A DNA stretch of 15,159 nt, taken from positions 1 through 15,159 of the forward strand of contig DRKG01000554.1 of NCBI GenBank assembly GCA_011051855.1. The letters run 5' to 3'. Made by a program: the position numbers and the translations under genes. Within the stretch, counting starts at the first letter, position 1. Every line of letters starts with the position of its first letter. The notes beneath the pieces are model-generated. The model was not told the DNA's origin, did no database searches, and saw only the letters and a list, made by a program, of their open reading frames with translations. This document shows, one piece after another, positions 1-6,907 of this stretch. The stretch comes from a bacterium. GTDB taxonomy: Bacteria > Planctomycetota > UBA1135 > UBA2386.

Positions 1-1327
1 CGCTCTGCCCGAGCTGCAGGTTCTCGCGCAGGGTCCGTTCGAAGGCGGCAGCATCCTGGAGCAGCGCGGCGATCGGGCCCGAGCGCACGACCAGTTCGCC
101 CCGGTCGGGTGCGTAGAGGCCGAGCAGCAGTTTGATCAACGTCGACTTGCCGCAGCCGTTGGCGCCTACGACGGCGATGCGTTCACCGGCCTGCACGTCG
201 AGATCGAGGCCGTCGAAGACGGGGCGCGCCGCTCCCGGATACGCGAACACCAGCGCGCGCGCGCGAACGCTCGCGGGCTCGCGTTCTTTGGTTCTGATAA
301 CGGGCGTTGCGGCGGGGAGGTCCAGGAACTGCCGCAACGGGCGCAGGAACAGCCGGTGTTCGTGCACACCGGCGGCGGCGGCGAGCAGATCGCGCACCGC
401 GTTCTGCGTGCGTTGCGCCGCCTGCGCGTGCAGCACCAGCCCGCCGAGGGTCATGACGCCGGCGAACGCGGCGAAGCTCAGGTAGACGTAGGCGCCGAAC
501 AGAGCTCCCGCGGCCAGGGCTGCGACCAGCAGCTCGTCGCGCGCGCGCTGTCGGGCGAGGACGAACAGGGAGCGGCGCAGCCGCTGGCGCAGCGCGCGCA
601 GCCGTTCGGCCAGCGGTGTGGCGAGCGCCAGCACACGCACGTCCTTGGCGGTGGCGCGGCCGGTCAGGACCGCGCCGAGGTAGCCGACCTGCCGTTGCTC
701 GACGACGTGGTCGCGGTGCCAAGCGAAGCGTTTGCCGGCGTGGCGGCGCCTGGCCCAAGCGGTCGGCACCGCGGCGAGGCCGACCAGGACCGGCAGCCAC
801 GGTTCGATCCGTGCCAGCACGAAGGCCATCAGGCCGAGCGAGCAGAACGCGACCAACAGCGCGGTCAGATCCTGGACCAGACGCACGGGCCGCTGGCCGG
901 CCTCGCTGCCGGCGCGCTGCAGCAGGTCGTGGAAGCCGGGTTCGTCGAAGCGGCGCAGCGGCAGCCGCGCGGTGTGCCGTTCGAGCCGGGCGAGCGACAG
1001 GTCGCCGAGCCGCCGCCCGTGGTGTTCCTGCAGCAACGACAGGACGCTCTGCAGCACGGCGCCGAACAGCGCCGTGCCGGCCGCGAACCCGGTCGCCCAG
1101 AGCGCGCGCGCACCGGCCTGGTCGGCGGGGATGCGCTTGGCGACGCCTGCGGCCACGGCGTCGACCAGTTCCTTCATGGCCAAGAGGCCGATCAGCGGCA
1201 GCACGGCTTGCAGGACTGCCAGCGAGGCCAGCAGGAGCAGTGGTCGGTGTCCAGCAAGGCTCGCGATCGCAAAGGCTTCGGACCAGCGCACCGGCCGCCG
1301 GTCGGAGTCTTCGCGAGCGTGGCTCAT
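1..1327 (-). CDS. ABC transporter, fused membrane and ATP-binding domains (3' end cut by window edge)
   Basis: This is the N-terminal 442 residues of an exporter-type ABC transporter that uses ATP hydrolysis to move a substrate across the inner membrane; the substrate cannot be told. The frame is open from the ATG at 1327 to the window edge. Hydrophobic stretches lie around residues 23-60, 80-103, 150-190 and 258-300, enough for about six helices. A linker leads to the nucleotide-binding domain: an aromatic A-loop (FAYPGA, about residue 360), Walker A GANGCGKST (residues 388-396, Lys394) and the Q-loop glutamine at 424. The ABC signature, Walker B and H-loop would lie outside the window, so activity cannot be judged. 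The fused arrangement means it should work as a homodimer or heterodimer. Its start is 55 bases downstream of the DUF3187-like gene, so co-transcription is possible. No clear ribosome binding site precedes the ATG. Confidence 0.9.
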   Translation of the reverse strand, partial: MSHAREDSDRRPVRWSEAFAIASLAGHRPLLLLASLAVLQAVLPLIGLLAMKELVDAVAAGVAKRIPADQAGARALWATGFAAGTALFGAVLQSVLSLLQEHHGRRLGDLSLARLERHTARLPLRRFDEPGFHDLLQRAGSEAGQRPVRLVQDLTALLVAFCSLGLMAFVLARIEPWLPVLVGLAAVPTAWARRRHAGKRFAWHRDHVVEQRQVGYLGAVLTGRATAKDVRVLALATPLAERLRALRQRLRRSLFVLARQRARDELLVAALAAGALFGAYVYLSFAAFAGVMTLGGLVLHAQAAQRTQNAVRDLLAAAAGVHEHRLFLRPLRQFLDLPAATPVIRTKEREPASVRARALVFAYPGAARPVFDGLDLDVQAGERIAVVGANGCGKSTLIKLLLGLYAPDRGELVVRSGPIAALLQDAAAFERTLRENLQLGQS

Positions 1328-1353
1328 GTTCTGATAAGATATGTTATGTAAAG
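1328..1353 (-). promoter_or_regulatory. AT-rich leader before the ABC transporter gene
   Basis: This spacer directly upstream of the transporter start is about 70% A+T, in sharp contrast to its surroundings. It holds several TA-rich hexamers on the minus strand (TTTACA, TAACAT, TATCTT), but no pair with 16-18 base spacing, so I cannot name a specific -35/-10 promoter. A promoter, an unstructured 5' leader or an activator-dependent site would all fit. Confidence 0.3.
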
Positions 1354-1382
1354 CAGGGGAGGTCCCGGCGCAGGAAGACCGG

Positions 1383-2411
1383 TCAGTATGGATCCGGCCG
1401 CCGTCGGCGCGCATGCCGGCCGGGCGTCCAGACCATGGCGAAGAACGCGGTGAAGTCCGGCGACGCCATGCCGACGAGGTCCTCGCCGAAGCCGATCTCG
1501 ATGCCGAGCGATGGCTCCGGTTGGTAGCGTCCGCCGACCCACAGGTAGACCTGTTCGCGGGACGCGACCGCTGGCCCGAGGCGGCGCAGCGTCGAGGTCT
1601 CGTACTCGACCTGGACCAGCGCGTGCAGGTCGCTGGCCAGCGGCAGCTCGGTGCCGACCGCGGCCGAGGTCACGTCGGCGAACGTCAATCCGAACGACTC
1701 GGCGCGCCCCGGCGTGCCGGCGAAGGTGTGGCCGAGTTGCCCGGTGAATCCGACGCCAGCGATGCGGTAGTCGAACGCGATGCCGAGACCGACGTCGACC
1801 GCGCCGTTGCCGTACCCGCGCTCGTCGTCCCCGGTCGGCAGTTCGATGCCGCCGCGCAGGACCACGCCGAGACGGCGCTCGCCGGGTTTCCGCAGTTGCC
1901 AGGTGAGCTGCACCGGCACGTCCAGCAACTCGGCACCGGCGCGTTCGACCGACCAGACGGTGTCGCTGCCGCGCTGTGCGTCGACGCGGAAGCGGTCGCG
2001 CTCGGTCGTGCTGCGGTTCTGGTCGGGAAAGCCGAACAACTCGTGGTAGTCGATCAGGAAGCCGTCGAGAAAGCCGCCGGAGGTGTGGGCGCCGGCGATC
2101 TGCACGCCGAGTTGCAGGCCGTGGCCGAGGCCGACGGCGAGGTCGAGCGCGCTGCGCAGGTACTCGCCGTCCATGTACCACGAGCTGCCCGGGCGCGAGC
2201 CGAACAGGAACAGGCTGGTGTAGGCGGCGTCGATGCGGGTGCGGGTCTGCCCGGGCGGCAACACCTCGGCAGAGGTGGGGTCGAGGTGCAGGACCGTCAG
2301 TTGCGCCGGGTGCTGGTTGCGCACCGCCAGCGGGCCTCGCAGATCGGGAGAGGCCACGCACGCGGCCAGCGCGAGCATCCCCACCTTGCTGGCCAGCCGC
2401 ACCGTGCGCAT
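1383..2411 (-). CDS. DUF3187-like envelope lipoprotein, probable outer-membrane beta-barrel
   Basis: A 342-residue protein of unknown biochemical role. From the ATG at 2411 it begins with a short basic stretch, a hydrophobic core and a lipobox-like LALAAC at about residues 12-17, so it may be lipid-anchored. The mature part starts with PLAVRNQHPAQL and continues with AAYTSLFLFGSR, GGFLDGFLIDYHELFG and ELPTGDDERGYGNGAVD. This pattern matches what I recall of DUF3187 proteins, which look like barrels with repeated amphipathic strands; the C-terminal part here is strand-rich with alternating hydrophobics. The frame stays open upstream to 2678, but that extension is Arg/Pro-rich and unlike a protein, and the signal peptide fixes the start near 2411. 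A GTG at codon 4 is an alternative start. It is transcribed away from the lipoprotein gene at 2559 and lies upstream of the ABC transporter gene. Confidence 0.72.
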   Translation of the reverse strand: MRTVRLASKVGMLALAACVASPDLRGPLAVRNQHPAQLTVLHLDPTSAEVLPPGQTRTRIDAAYTSLFLFGSRPGSSWYMDGEYLRSALDLAVGLGHGLQLGVQIAGAHTSGGFLDGFLIDYHELFGFPDQNRSTTERDRFRVDAQRGSDTVWSVERAGAELLDVPVQLTWQLRKPGERRLGVVLRGGIELPTGDDERGYGNGAVDVGLGIAFDYRIAGVGFTGQLGHTFAGTPGRAESFGLTFADVTSAAVGTELPLASDLHALVQVEYETSTLRRLGPAVASREQVYLWVGGRYQPEPSLGIEIGFGEDLVGMASPDFTAFFAMVWTPGRHARRRRPDPY

Positions 2412-2425
2412 CGCCGGCGCACGGT
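2401..2425. repeat. Perfect 9-bp inverted repeat over the DUF3187-like start codon
   Basis: The arms ACCGTGCGC (2401-2409) and GCGCACGGT (2417-2425) are perfect complements with a 7-base loop. On the minus strand the ATG at 2411-2409 falls at the loop/stem border. An RNA hairpin here would partly hide the start codon; on DNA it could be an operator half-site pair. Confidence 0.55.
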
Positions 2426-2558
2426 AGGCGCGCGGGCCCCGGAACTCCAGTGCCGGGACTCCCCCACGCCATCGCTCGTTCGGCGGTCGGGCCCAGGGCG
2501 ATCGCGGGTGCGGCCTGTTCCGGCGCGCGGATCCGCTTACACTCCTTGCACCTTGCAG
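2412..2558. promoter_or_regulatory. Divergent intergenic region between the DUF3187-like and lipoprotein genes
   Basis: These 147 bases separate two divergently transcribed genes and must hold promoters for both unless they are driven from outside. The only promoter-like element I can offer is TACACT at 2538-2543 (plus), about 15 bases before the lipoprotein ATG, with no good -35 box. No Shine-Dalgarno sequence is visible in front of either start. Confidence 0.35.
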
Positions 2559-3767
2559 ATGCAGCACCGCTGGACCGTTCTCCTCCTGGGCCCGATTGCG
2601 CTGGGCTTGTCCGCCTGTGCCGACGGTGGCACCAAGGACACGCCGCAGAGCCAGGTCGCGATCGCGGCCGAACACCACTTGTTCTCGCTGCGCAGCCTGC
2701 GCGGTTTCGGAACGTTCCCGGTGCCGGCCGACGCGGTCGAGACGCGCACGTGGAAGCTGAACCTGTTCGACGACAGCACCTACACGCTGACCACGTCGTC
2801 GGGTACCTCTGCGCCGGATCGCTACGCGCTCGAGAACGACGGCACGCTGTCGATCTACGTCGCCGGTTTCGGCAACGAGCCGTCGCAGATCTTCCTCGGC
2901 GGCTACAGCCTCGGCGCCGGCCAGGCGCAGCCGGACCTGTTCTTCACCGACCGCGTGTCCTCACCGAACAGCCAGCGCATCGGGCTGTTCTACGGCACGC
3001 GCGTGGTGCAGGGTCAAGTCGAGCTCGCCGGCGCCTGGCACGTGCTGTCGCTGCACGTGGTCTTCGACCAGACGATCCTGTCGCCGGAGAACGTCGGCCG
3101 CGGTGCGCACGGCGGCGTGTCGATCGCGACCGGAGCGCCGGGCGACGCGCGGGCGATTTCGGGCACCGGCATGCAGGGCACCAGCTCGCTGACCTTCTCG
3201 GGATCGATCCGGTACCTGCTCGACGCCCAGGGCAACGGTGACGGCACCGTCAACCTGTCGCTGGGCTACCAGCTCACCGGCCAGGCCGTGGACACGCGCG
3301 TCCTGCAGGCGGCGGCGTCCGAACGGGTGGTGTTCGCGCTCGACGAGAACAGCGGCGACGGCGAGGCGGGCCTGGTCACGCTGGTGCGCAAGTTCGACGC
3401 CCCGACCACGCCGGTCGACTCGGTGCGCGTGCCCGGTACGTTCCTGGTCGGCGGCCACACGCTGTTCATCAATCCGAGCAACTCCGGCTCCGACACGTTC
3501 GTCGGCGTGGTCACGCTGACCCCGCAGGGCGGCTTCCGGCTCGACGCGACCGGCAACAACGGCGCCGACTTCACCTACACCGGCAGCTACGCGCTCGCGG
3601 CCGACGGCGGCATGACGATCTCGATCGACGGCACCAACGAGACCTGGTTCGCGGCGATCGACACCAGCTACAACAGCTTTGCGCTGATCGACGACTTCGA
3701 GGAACTGCGGCCGAACAACATCCCCGAGCTCAACTTCGCCTTCGGGGTGCGCCGGCAGGAGAACTGA
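2559..3767 (+). CDS. Putative lipoprotein of unknown function
   Basis: A 402-residue protein I do not recognise. The ATG at 2559 gives a textbook lipoprotein signal: MQHRWT, a hydrophobic core, then lipobox LSAC with Cys20. The mature chain is Gly/Ser/Thr-rich and strand-rich with no further cysteines that I noticed. It reads like a beta-sandwich or lipocalin-like fold: an N-terminal block with TWKLNLFDDSTYTLTTSSG, and a C-terminal block (about residues 290-400) with FVGVVTLTPQGGFRLDATG and GSYALAADGGMTISIDGTN. The two blocks look alike in rhythm, suggesting an internal duplication, but I could not align them. The frame is open far upstream of 2559; that part is antisense to the DUF3187-like gene and is not coding. 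The gene stands alone, divergent from its left neighbour and 55 bases upstream of purC. Confidence 0.75.
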   Translation: MQHRWTVLLLGPIALGLSACADGGTKDTPQSQVAIAAEHHLFSLRSLRGFGTFPVPADAVETRTWKLNLFDDSTYTLTTSSGTSAPDRYALENDGTLSIYVAGFGNEPSQIFLGGYSLGAGQAQPDLFFTDRVSSPNSQRIGLFYGTRVVQGQVELAGAWHVLSLHVVFDQTILSPENVGRGAHGGVSIATGAPGDARAISGTGMQGTSSLTFSGSIRYLLDAQGNGDGTVNLSLGYQLTGQAVDTRVLQAAASERVVFALDENSGDGEAGLVTLVRKFDAPTTPVDSVRVPGTFLVGGHTLFINPSNSGSDTFVGVVTLTPQGGFRLDATGNNGADFTYTGSYALAADGGMTISIDGTNETWFAAIDTSYNSFALIDDFEELRPNNIPELNFAFGVRRQEN

Positions 3768-3822
3768 GGCGATCGCCGGCTGCGGGCTTTTCTGGCTCGA
3801 TGGCTGGCAGCATGATCAGGCC

Positions 3823-4701
3823 GTGAGCGAGCCGGTGCTGTCCCTGGACCTGCCGTTCGTCCGGCGCGTGGCGAGCGGCAAGGTGCGCGAGATCTACGAG
3901 CTGGGCCAAGACCTGTTGCTGGTCGCGACGGACCGGATCTCGGCCTTCGACGTGGTCATGGCGGAGGGCATTCCCGGCAAGGGCCGGGTGCTCACCGAGA
4001 CGACCGCCTTCTGGCTCGACAAGCTGCGCGACGTGGTGCCCAACCACCTGCTGTCGTGTGACGTCGACGCGTGGCCGGAGGTGCCGCCGGAGTTCCGCGA
4101 GCGGCTGCGCGGGCGCGCGATGCGCTGCCGGCGTTGCCAGCCGACGCGCGTCGAATGGGTCGTGCGCGGCTACCTGACCGGCTCGGGGTGGCTCGACTAC
4201 CAGCGCACCGGGCAGATCAGCGGCGTGGCACTGCCGGCGGGGTTGCAGCACGCCAGCCGGTTCGAGGAACCGATCCTGACGCCGTCGACGAAGGCCGCGA
4301 GCGGCCACGACGAACCGATCTCGTTCGAGCGCTGCGTCGAGCTCGAAGGCGCCGAAGTCGCCCACCGGGCGCGCGAGGTCGCGCTCGAGCTGTATCGCCG
4401 CGGCAGCGAATACGCGCGTTCGCGCGGCATCGTGATCGCCGACACCAAGTTCGAGTTCGGGTTGTTCGACTCGGAACTGATGCTGATCGACGAGTGCCTG
4501 ACGCCGGACTCGAGCCGGTTCTGGCCGGCCGAGGAGGTCGTGCCGGGCGGCAAGCCGACGTCGTTCGACAAGCAGTATCTGCGCGACTGGTTGTTGACGA
4601 CTGGCTGGGACCGCACGCCCCCGCCGCCGCCGTTGCCGGTCGAGGTGGTGCGCAACACCGCCGCGACCTACGCCGAAATCCAGAGGCGACTCTCCGCATG
4701 A
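3823..4701 (+). CDS. purC: Phosphoribosylaminoimidazole-succinocarboxamide (SAICAR) synthase
   Basis: A 292-residue enzyme of de novo purine synthesis. It joins CAIR and aspartate using ATP to give SAICAR, in the cytoplasm. Family hallmarks are all present: SGKVREIYE (residues 18-26, nucleotide-binding loop), LLVATDRISAFDVVM, the IPGKGRVLTETTAFWLDKL segment, VEWVVRGYLTGSGW, the loop ending in TPSTKA, IADTKFEFGL, LIDECLTPDSSRFWP and SFDKQYLRDWL. The length is that of the longer (about 290-300 residue) PurC subfamily. The start is a GTG at 3823; the two ATGs just upstream (3800, 3812) are out of frame. Its stop overlaps the mtnA start by four bases (ATGA), so the two are translationally coupled. 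No other pur gene is in view. Confidence 0.96.
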   Translation: MSEPVLSLDLPFVRRVASGKVREIYELGQDLLLVATDRISAFDVVMAEGIPGKGRVLTETTAFWLDKLRDVVPNHLLSCDVDAWPEVPPEFRERLRGRAMRCRRCQPTRVEWVVRGYLTGSGWLDYQRTGQISGVALPAGLQHASRFEEPILTPSTKAASGHDEPISFERCVELEGAEVAHRAREVALELYRRGSEYARSRGIVIADTKFEFGLFDSELMLIDECLTPDSSRFWPAEEVVPGGKPTSFDKQYLRDWLLTTGWDRTPPPPPLPVEVVRNTAATYAEIQRRLSA

Positions 4702-5747
4702 GCGACGCGCGTGCATTGCCGCCGACGATCCGGTGGGTCGGCGAGGTCGACGGGCATCTCGAACTGCTCGACCAGACGCGGCTGCCCCACCATCTCGAAG
4801 TGCTGCAGTTGCGCGACGTCGATGGCGTCATCGCCGCGATCCAGCGACTCAGCGTGCGCGGTGCGCCGGCGATCGGGGTCGCCGCCGCCTACGGACTGGT
4901 GCTCGGTATGCGCGACCGGCACCCACTGCCCGAGGCGTTCGTGGCGACGGTGCGCGAAGTCGCGACTCGCCTGTTTGCCGCCCGGCCGACCGCCGTCAAT
5001 CTGCGCTGGGCGCTCGATCGCTGCGTCGGCGCGGTGCGCGACGAACCGACGTTGGCGCGCCTGTTCCACGAGGCCACCGCGATCCACGCCGACGAAGAGG
5101 CGATGTCGCGACGCATGGGCGAGCACGGCAAGGGGTTGATCCAGCCCGGTGCGACCGTGCTCACCCACTGCAACACCGGCCGGTTGGCGACCGCCGGCGA
5201 CGGCACGGCGCTGTCGGTGATGTTCGCCGCCTGGCGCGACGGCGTGCGCTTCTCCGTGCTCGCCGACGAGACCCGGCCGCTGCTGCAGGGCGCGCGGCTG
5301 ACGGCGCTCGAACTGGCGCGCGAGGGCATTCCGGTCGAGGTGCTCGCCGACGGTGCCGCGGCCGGTCTGATCGTCGGCGGCGAAGTCAACCTGGTGCTGG
5401 TCGGCGCCGACCGCATCGCCCGCAACGGCGACGTCGCCAACAAGGTCGGCACGCTCGGGCTGGCGCTCGCCTGCGCGGTCCGACACGTGCCGTTCTACGT
5501 GGTTGCGCCACTGTCGACGTTCGACGCCGCGACCCCCGACGGGCGCGCGATCCCGATCGAACAACGCGATGCCACCGAGATCACGGAGTTTCAGGGCCAG
5601 CGCATCGCCCCGCTCGGGGTCGCGGCGCGCAACCCGGCCTTCGACGTCACACCGGCGGCGTTGGTCAGCGGGATCGTCACCGATGTCGGCATCCTGCGGC
5701 CGCCGTTCGGGACCGCGATCAAGACGGCGCTCGCCGATGTCCGATGA
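4698..5747 (+). CDS. mtnA: S-methyl-5-thioribose-1-phosphate isomerase
   Basis: A 349-residue enzyme of the methionine salvage pathway that converts methylthioribose-1-phosphate (from methylthioadenosine) to methylthioribulose-1-phosphate in the cytoplasm. The N-terminal RGAPAIGVAAAYG motif, THCNTGRLATAGDGTAL with the catalytic Cys158, and GADRIARNGDVANKVGT with the catalytic Asp238 are intact and in the expected order, as is the C-terminal NPAFDVTP segment that separates MtnA from eIF2B-type relatives. The length is typical. The ATG overlaps the purC stop by four bases. The following small gene overlaps its end by 11 bases if the first ATG is used. No other mtn gene (mtnP, mtnB, mtnC) is visible. 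Confidence 0.96.
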   Translation: MSDARALPPTIRWVGEVDGHLELLDQTRLPHHLEVLQLRDVDGVIAAIQRLSVRGAPAIGVAAAYGLVLGMRDRHPLPEAFVATVREVATRLFAARPTAVNLRWALDRCVGAVRDEPTLARLFHEATAIHADEEAMSRRMGEHGKGLIQPGATVLTHCNTGRLATAGDGTALSVMFAAWRDGVRFSVLADETRPLLQGARLTALELAREGIPVEVLADGAAAGLIVGGEVNLVLVGADRIARNGDVANKVGTLGLALACAVRHVPFYVVAPLSTFDAATPDGRAIPIEQRDATEITEFQGQRIAPLGVAARNPAFDVTPAALVSGIVTDVGILRPPFGTAIKTALADVR

Positions 5748-6045
5748 CCTTCGGGTCATGGCTACCGCGACCAGGAAGAAGGCCGGCAAAGCGAGCACGC
5801 GGCGGTCCAGCCGGAAGAAGGCGGCTGCGAAGAAACCGGCGCCAAGGAAGAAGTCGTCGGCGAAGAAGAAGGCGACCCCGGTGCAGGAACCCGAGCGTTC
5901 GGCGCCCGCAATGGCGGAGGTCGACGCCGACGTGCTCGAGTTCATCGCCGCGATCGACCAGTTCAAGCAGCAGCACGGCCGGCCGTTCCCGAGCTGGAGC
6001 GAAGTCCTGCTGATCGTGCGACAGCTCGGCTACCGGCGCGACTGA
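5737..6045 (+). CDS. Small protein with histone H1-like Lys/Ala/Pro tail and a conserved-looking C-terminal helical domain
   Basis: A 102-residue protein if it starts at the ATG at 5737 inside the end of mtnA, or 95 residues from the ATG at 5758. Neither start has a clear ribosome binding site; termination of mtnA at 5747 could re-initiate on either. Residues 10-48 or so are Lys, Arg, Ala, Ser and Pro in blocks such as KKAAAKKPAPRKKSSAKKK, like bacterial histone H1-like tails that bind DNA or RNA. The last 45 residues form a separate acidic-to-neutral domain with ADVLEFIAAIDQFKQQHGRP and FPSWSEVLLIVRQLGY, predicted as two or three helices. I recall similar short C-terminal domains in planctomycetal hypotheticals but know no function. 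Nucleic-acid binding is inferred from the tail alone. It is third in the purC-mtnA operon and converges on uppP with a 10-base gap. Confidence 0.8.
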   Translation: MSDDLRVMATATRKKAGKASTRRSSRKKAAAKKPAPRKKSSAKKKATPVQEPERSAPAMAEVDADVLEFIAAIDQFKQQHGRPFPSWSEVLLIVRQLGYRRD

Positions 6046-6055
6046 CGACGGACTG

Positions 6056-6907
6056 CTACAGCGCGCCGGTGGCGATCATCGCCAGCAACAGGAGCCCGAC
6101 CGCGATCCGGTACCAGGCGAACGGGCGGAAGTCGCGCCGTCGCACGAAGCGCAGGAACGGCCCCACCACCAGGATCGCGGCCACGAACGACACCGCCGTG
6201 CCCACCAACAGCGGGAGCAGCAACGGGCCGGTGAGGTGTTCCTTCACCTTGACCAGCTTGTAGAGCGAGGCGCCGTACAGGATCGGCAGCCCGACCAGGA
6301 ACGAGAACTCGGCGGCGGCCGGGCGCGACAGGCCGAGTAGCAGAGCGCCGCCGATGGTGGCGCCCGAGCGACTCGTGCCCGGAATCAGGGCGAGGCACTG
6401 CCAGCAGCCGATCCACAGCGCGGTGCGGTAACCCATCGCTGGCAGGCCGGCGATGTGCTGCTTGCGGCCGCGCAACCAGCGTTCGAGGAGCAGCAGCAGC
6501 ACGCCGCCGATGACCAGCGTCGTCGCCACCACCCTCGGTGAGAACAGGTGTGCGTCGATCCAGTCTTCGCAGGTGAGCCCGAGGACCGCCGCCGGTAACG
6601 CCGCGACCGCGATCTGCAGCAGCAGGTTCGGTCGGTCGCGTTCGGGGCGCAGCACGGCCTTCAGCGCGGCCAGCAGGTCGCGCCAGTAGAGCGCCAGGAT
6701 GGCGGAGATCGCGCCGAGCTGGATGGCCACCGCGAAGGCGTTCTCGGCGGCACCCTCGCCACAGCCGAGCAGGCGCTGGACGACGATCAGGTGGCCGGTG
6801 CTCGATACCGGCAGAAACTCGGTGAGACCCTCGACGATGCCCAGCACGACCGCATCGAGCCAATCGAGGGCCGGCGCTGCGGCCGGACCTTGCACCGCCG
6901 GGATCAC
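6056..6907 (-). CDS. uppP: Undecaprenyl-diphosphatase (bacitracin-resistance protein)
   Basis: A 283-residue integral membrane phosphatase that removes a phosphate from undecaprenyl pyrophosphate, regenerating the lipid carrier for peptidoglycan and surface-polysaccharide precursors. Both family signatures are intact: GIVEGLTEFLPVSSTGH (residues 23-39, catalytic glutamates at 26 and 30, His39) and PGTSRSGATI (Arg180). About eight hydrophobic helices are readable, including LVIGGVLLLLLERWL and a C-terminal IAVGLLLLAMIATGAL. The start chosen is the GTG at 6907, which overlaps the ald stop codon (GTGA); a longer reading from 7057 would be antisense-like Arg/Gly-rich sequence inside ald. Length is slightly above the roughly 270 residues usual for the family. 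Confidence 0.95.
   Translation of the reverse strand: MIPAVQGPAAAPALDWLDAVVLGIVEGLTEFLPVSSTGHLIVVQRLLGCGEGAAENAFAVAIQLGAISAILALYWRDLLAALKAVLRPERDRPNLLLQIAVAALPAAVLGLTCEDWIDAHLFSPRVVATTLVIGGVLLLLLERWLRGRKQHIAGLPAMGYRTALWIGCWQCLALIPGTSRSGATIGGALLLGLSRPAAAEFSFLVGLPILYGASLYKLVKVKEHLTGPLLLPLLVGTAVSFVAAILVVGPFLRFVRRRDFRPFAWYRIAVGLLLLAMIATGAL

Noticed and set aside
356..1351. A 331-residue plus-strand ORF opposite the ABC transporter
   Set aside because: It is Gln/Arg/Ala-rich with no domain, and the minus strand reads a continuous transporter with Walker A and Q-loop.
1341..2558. In-frame upstream extension of the 402-residue lipoprotein
   Set aside because: It lies antisense to the DUF3187-like gene and would bury the lipoprotein signal inside the protein.
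3768..3777. Perfect palindrome GGCGATCGCC directly after a stop codon, containing the cyanobacterial HIP1 octamer
   Set aside because: It is a single copy with no T-run and no second site seen nearby. A GC-rich palindrome of this length is expected by chance in such DNA.
6046..6055. Terminator between the convergent small basic protein gene and uppP
   Set aside because: The ten-base gap holds no dyad symmetry, and no hairpin with a T-run was found around it.
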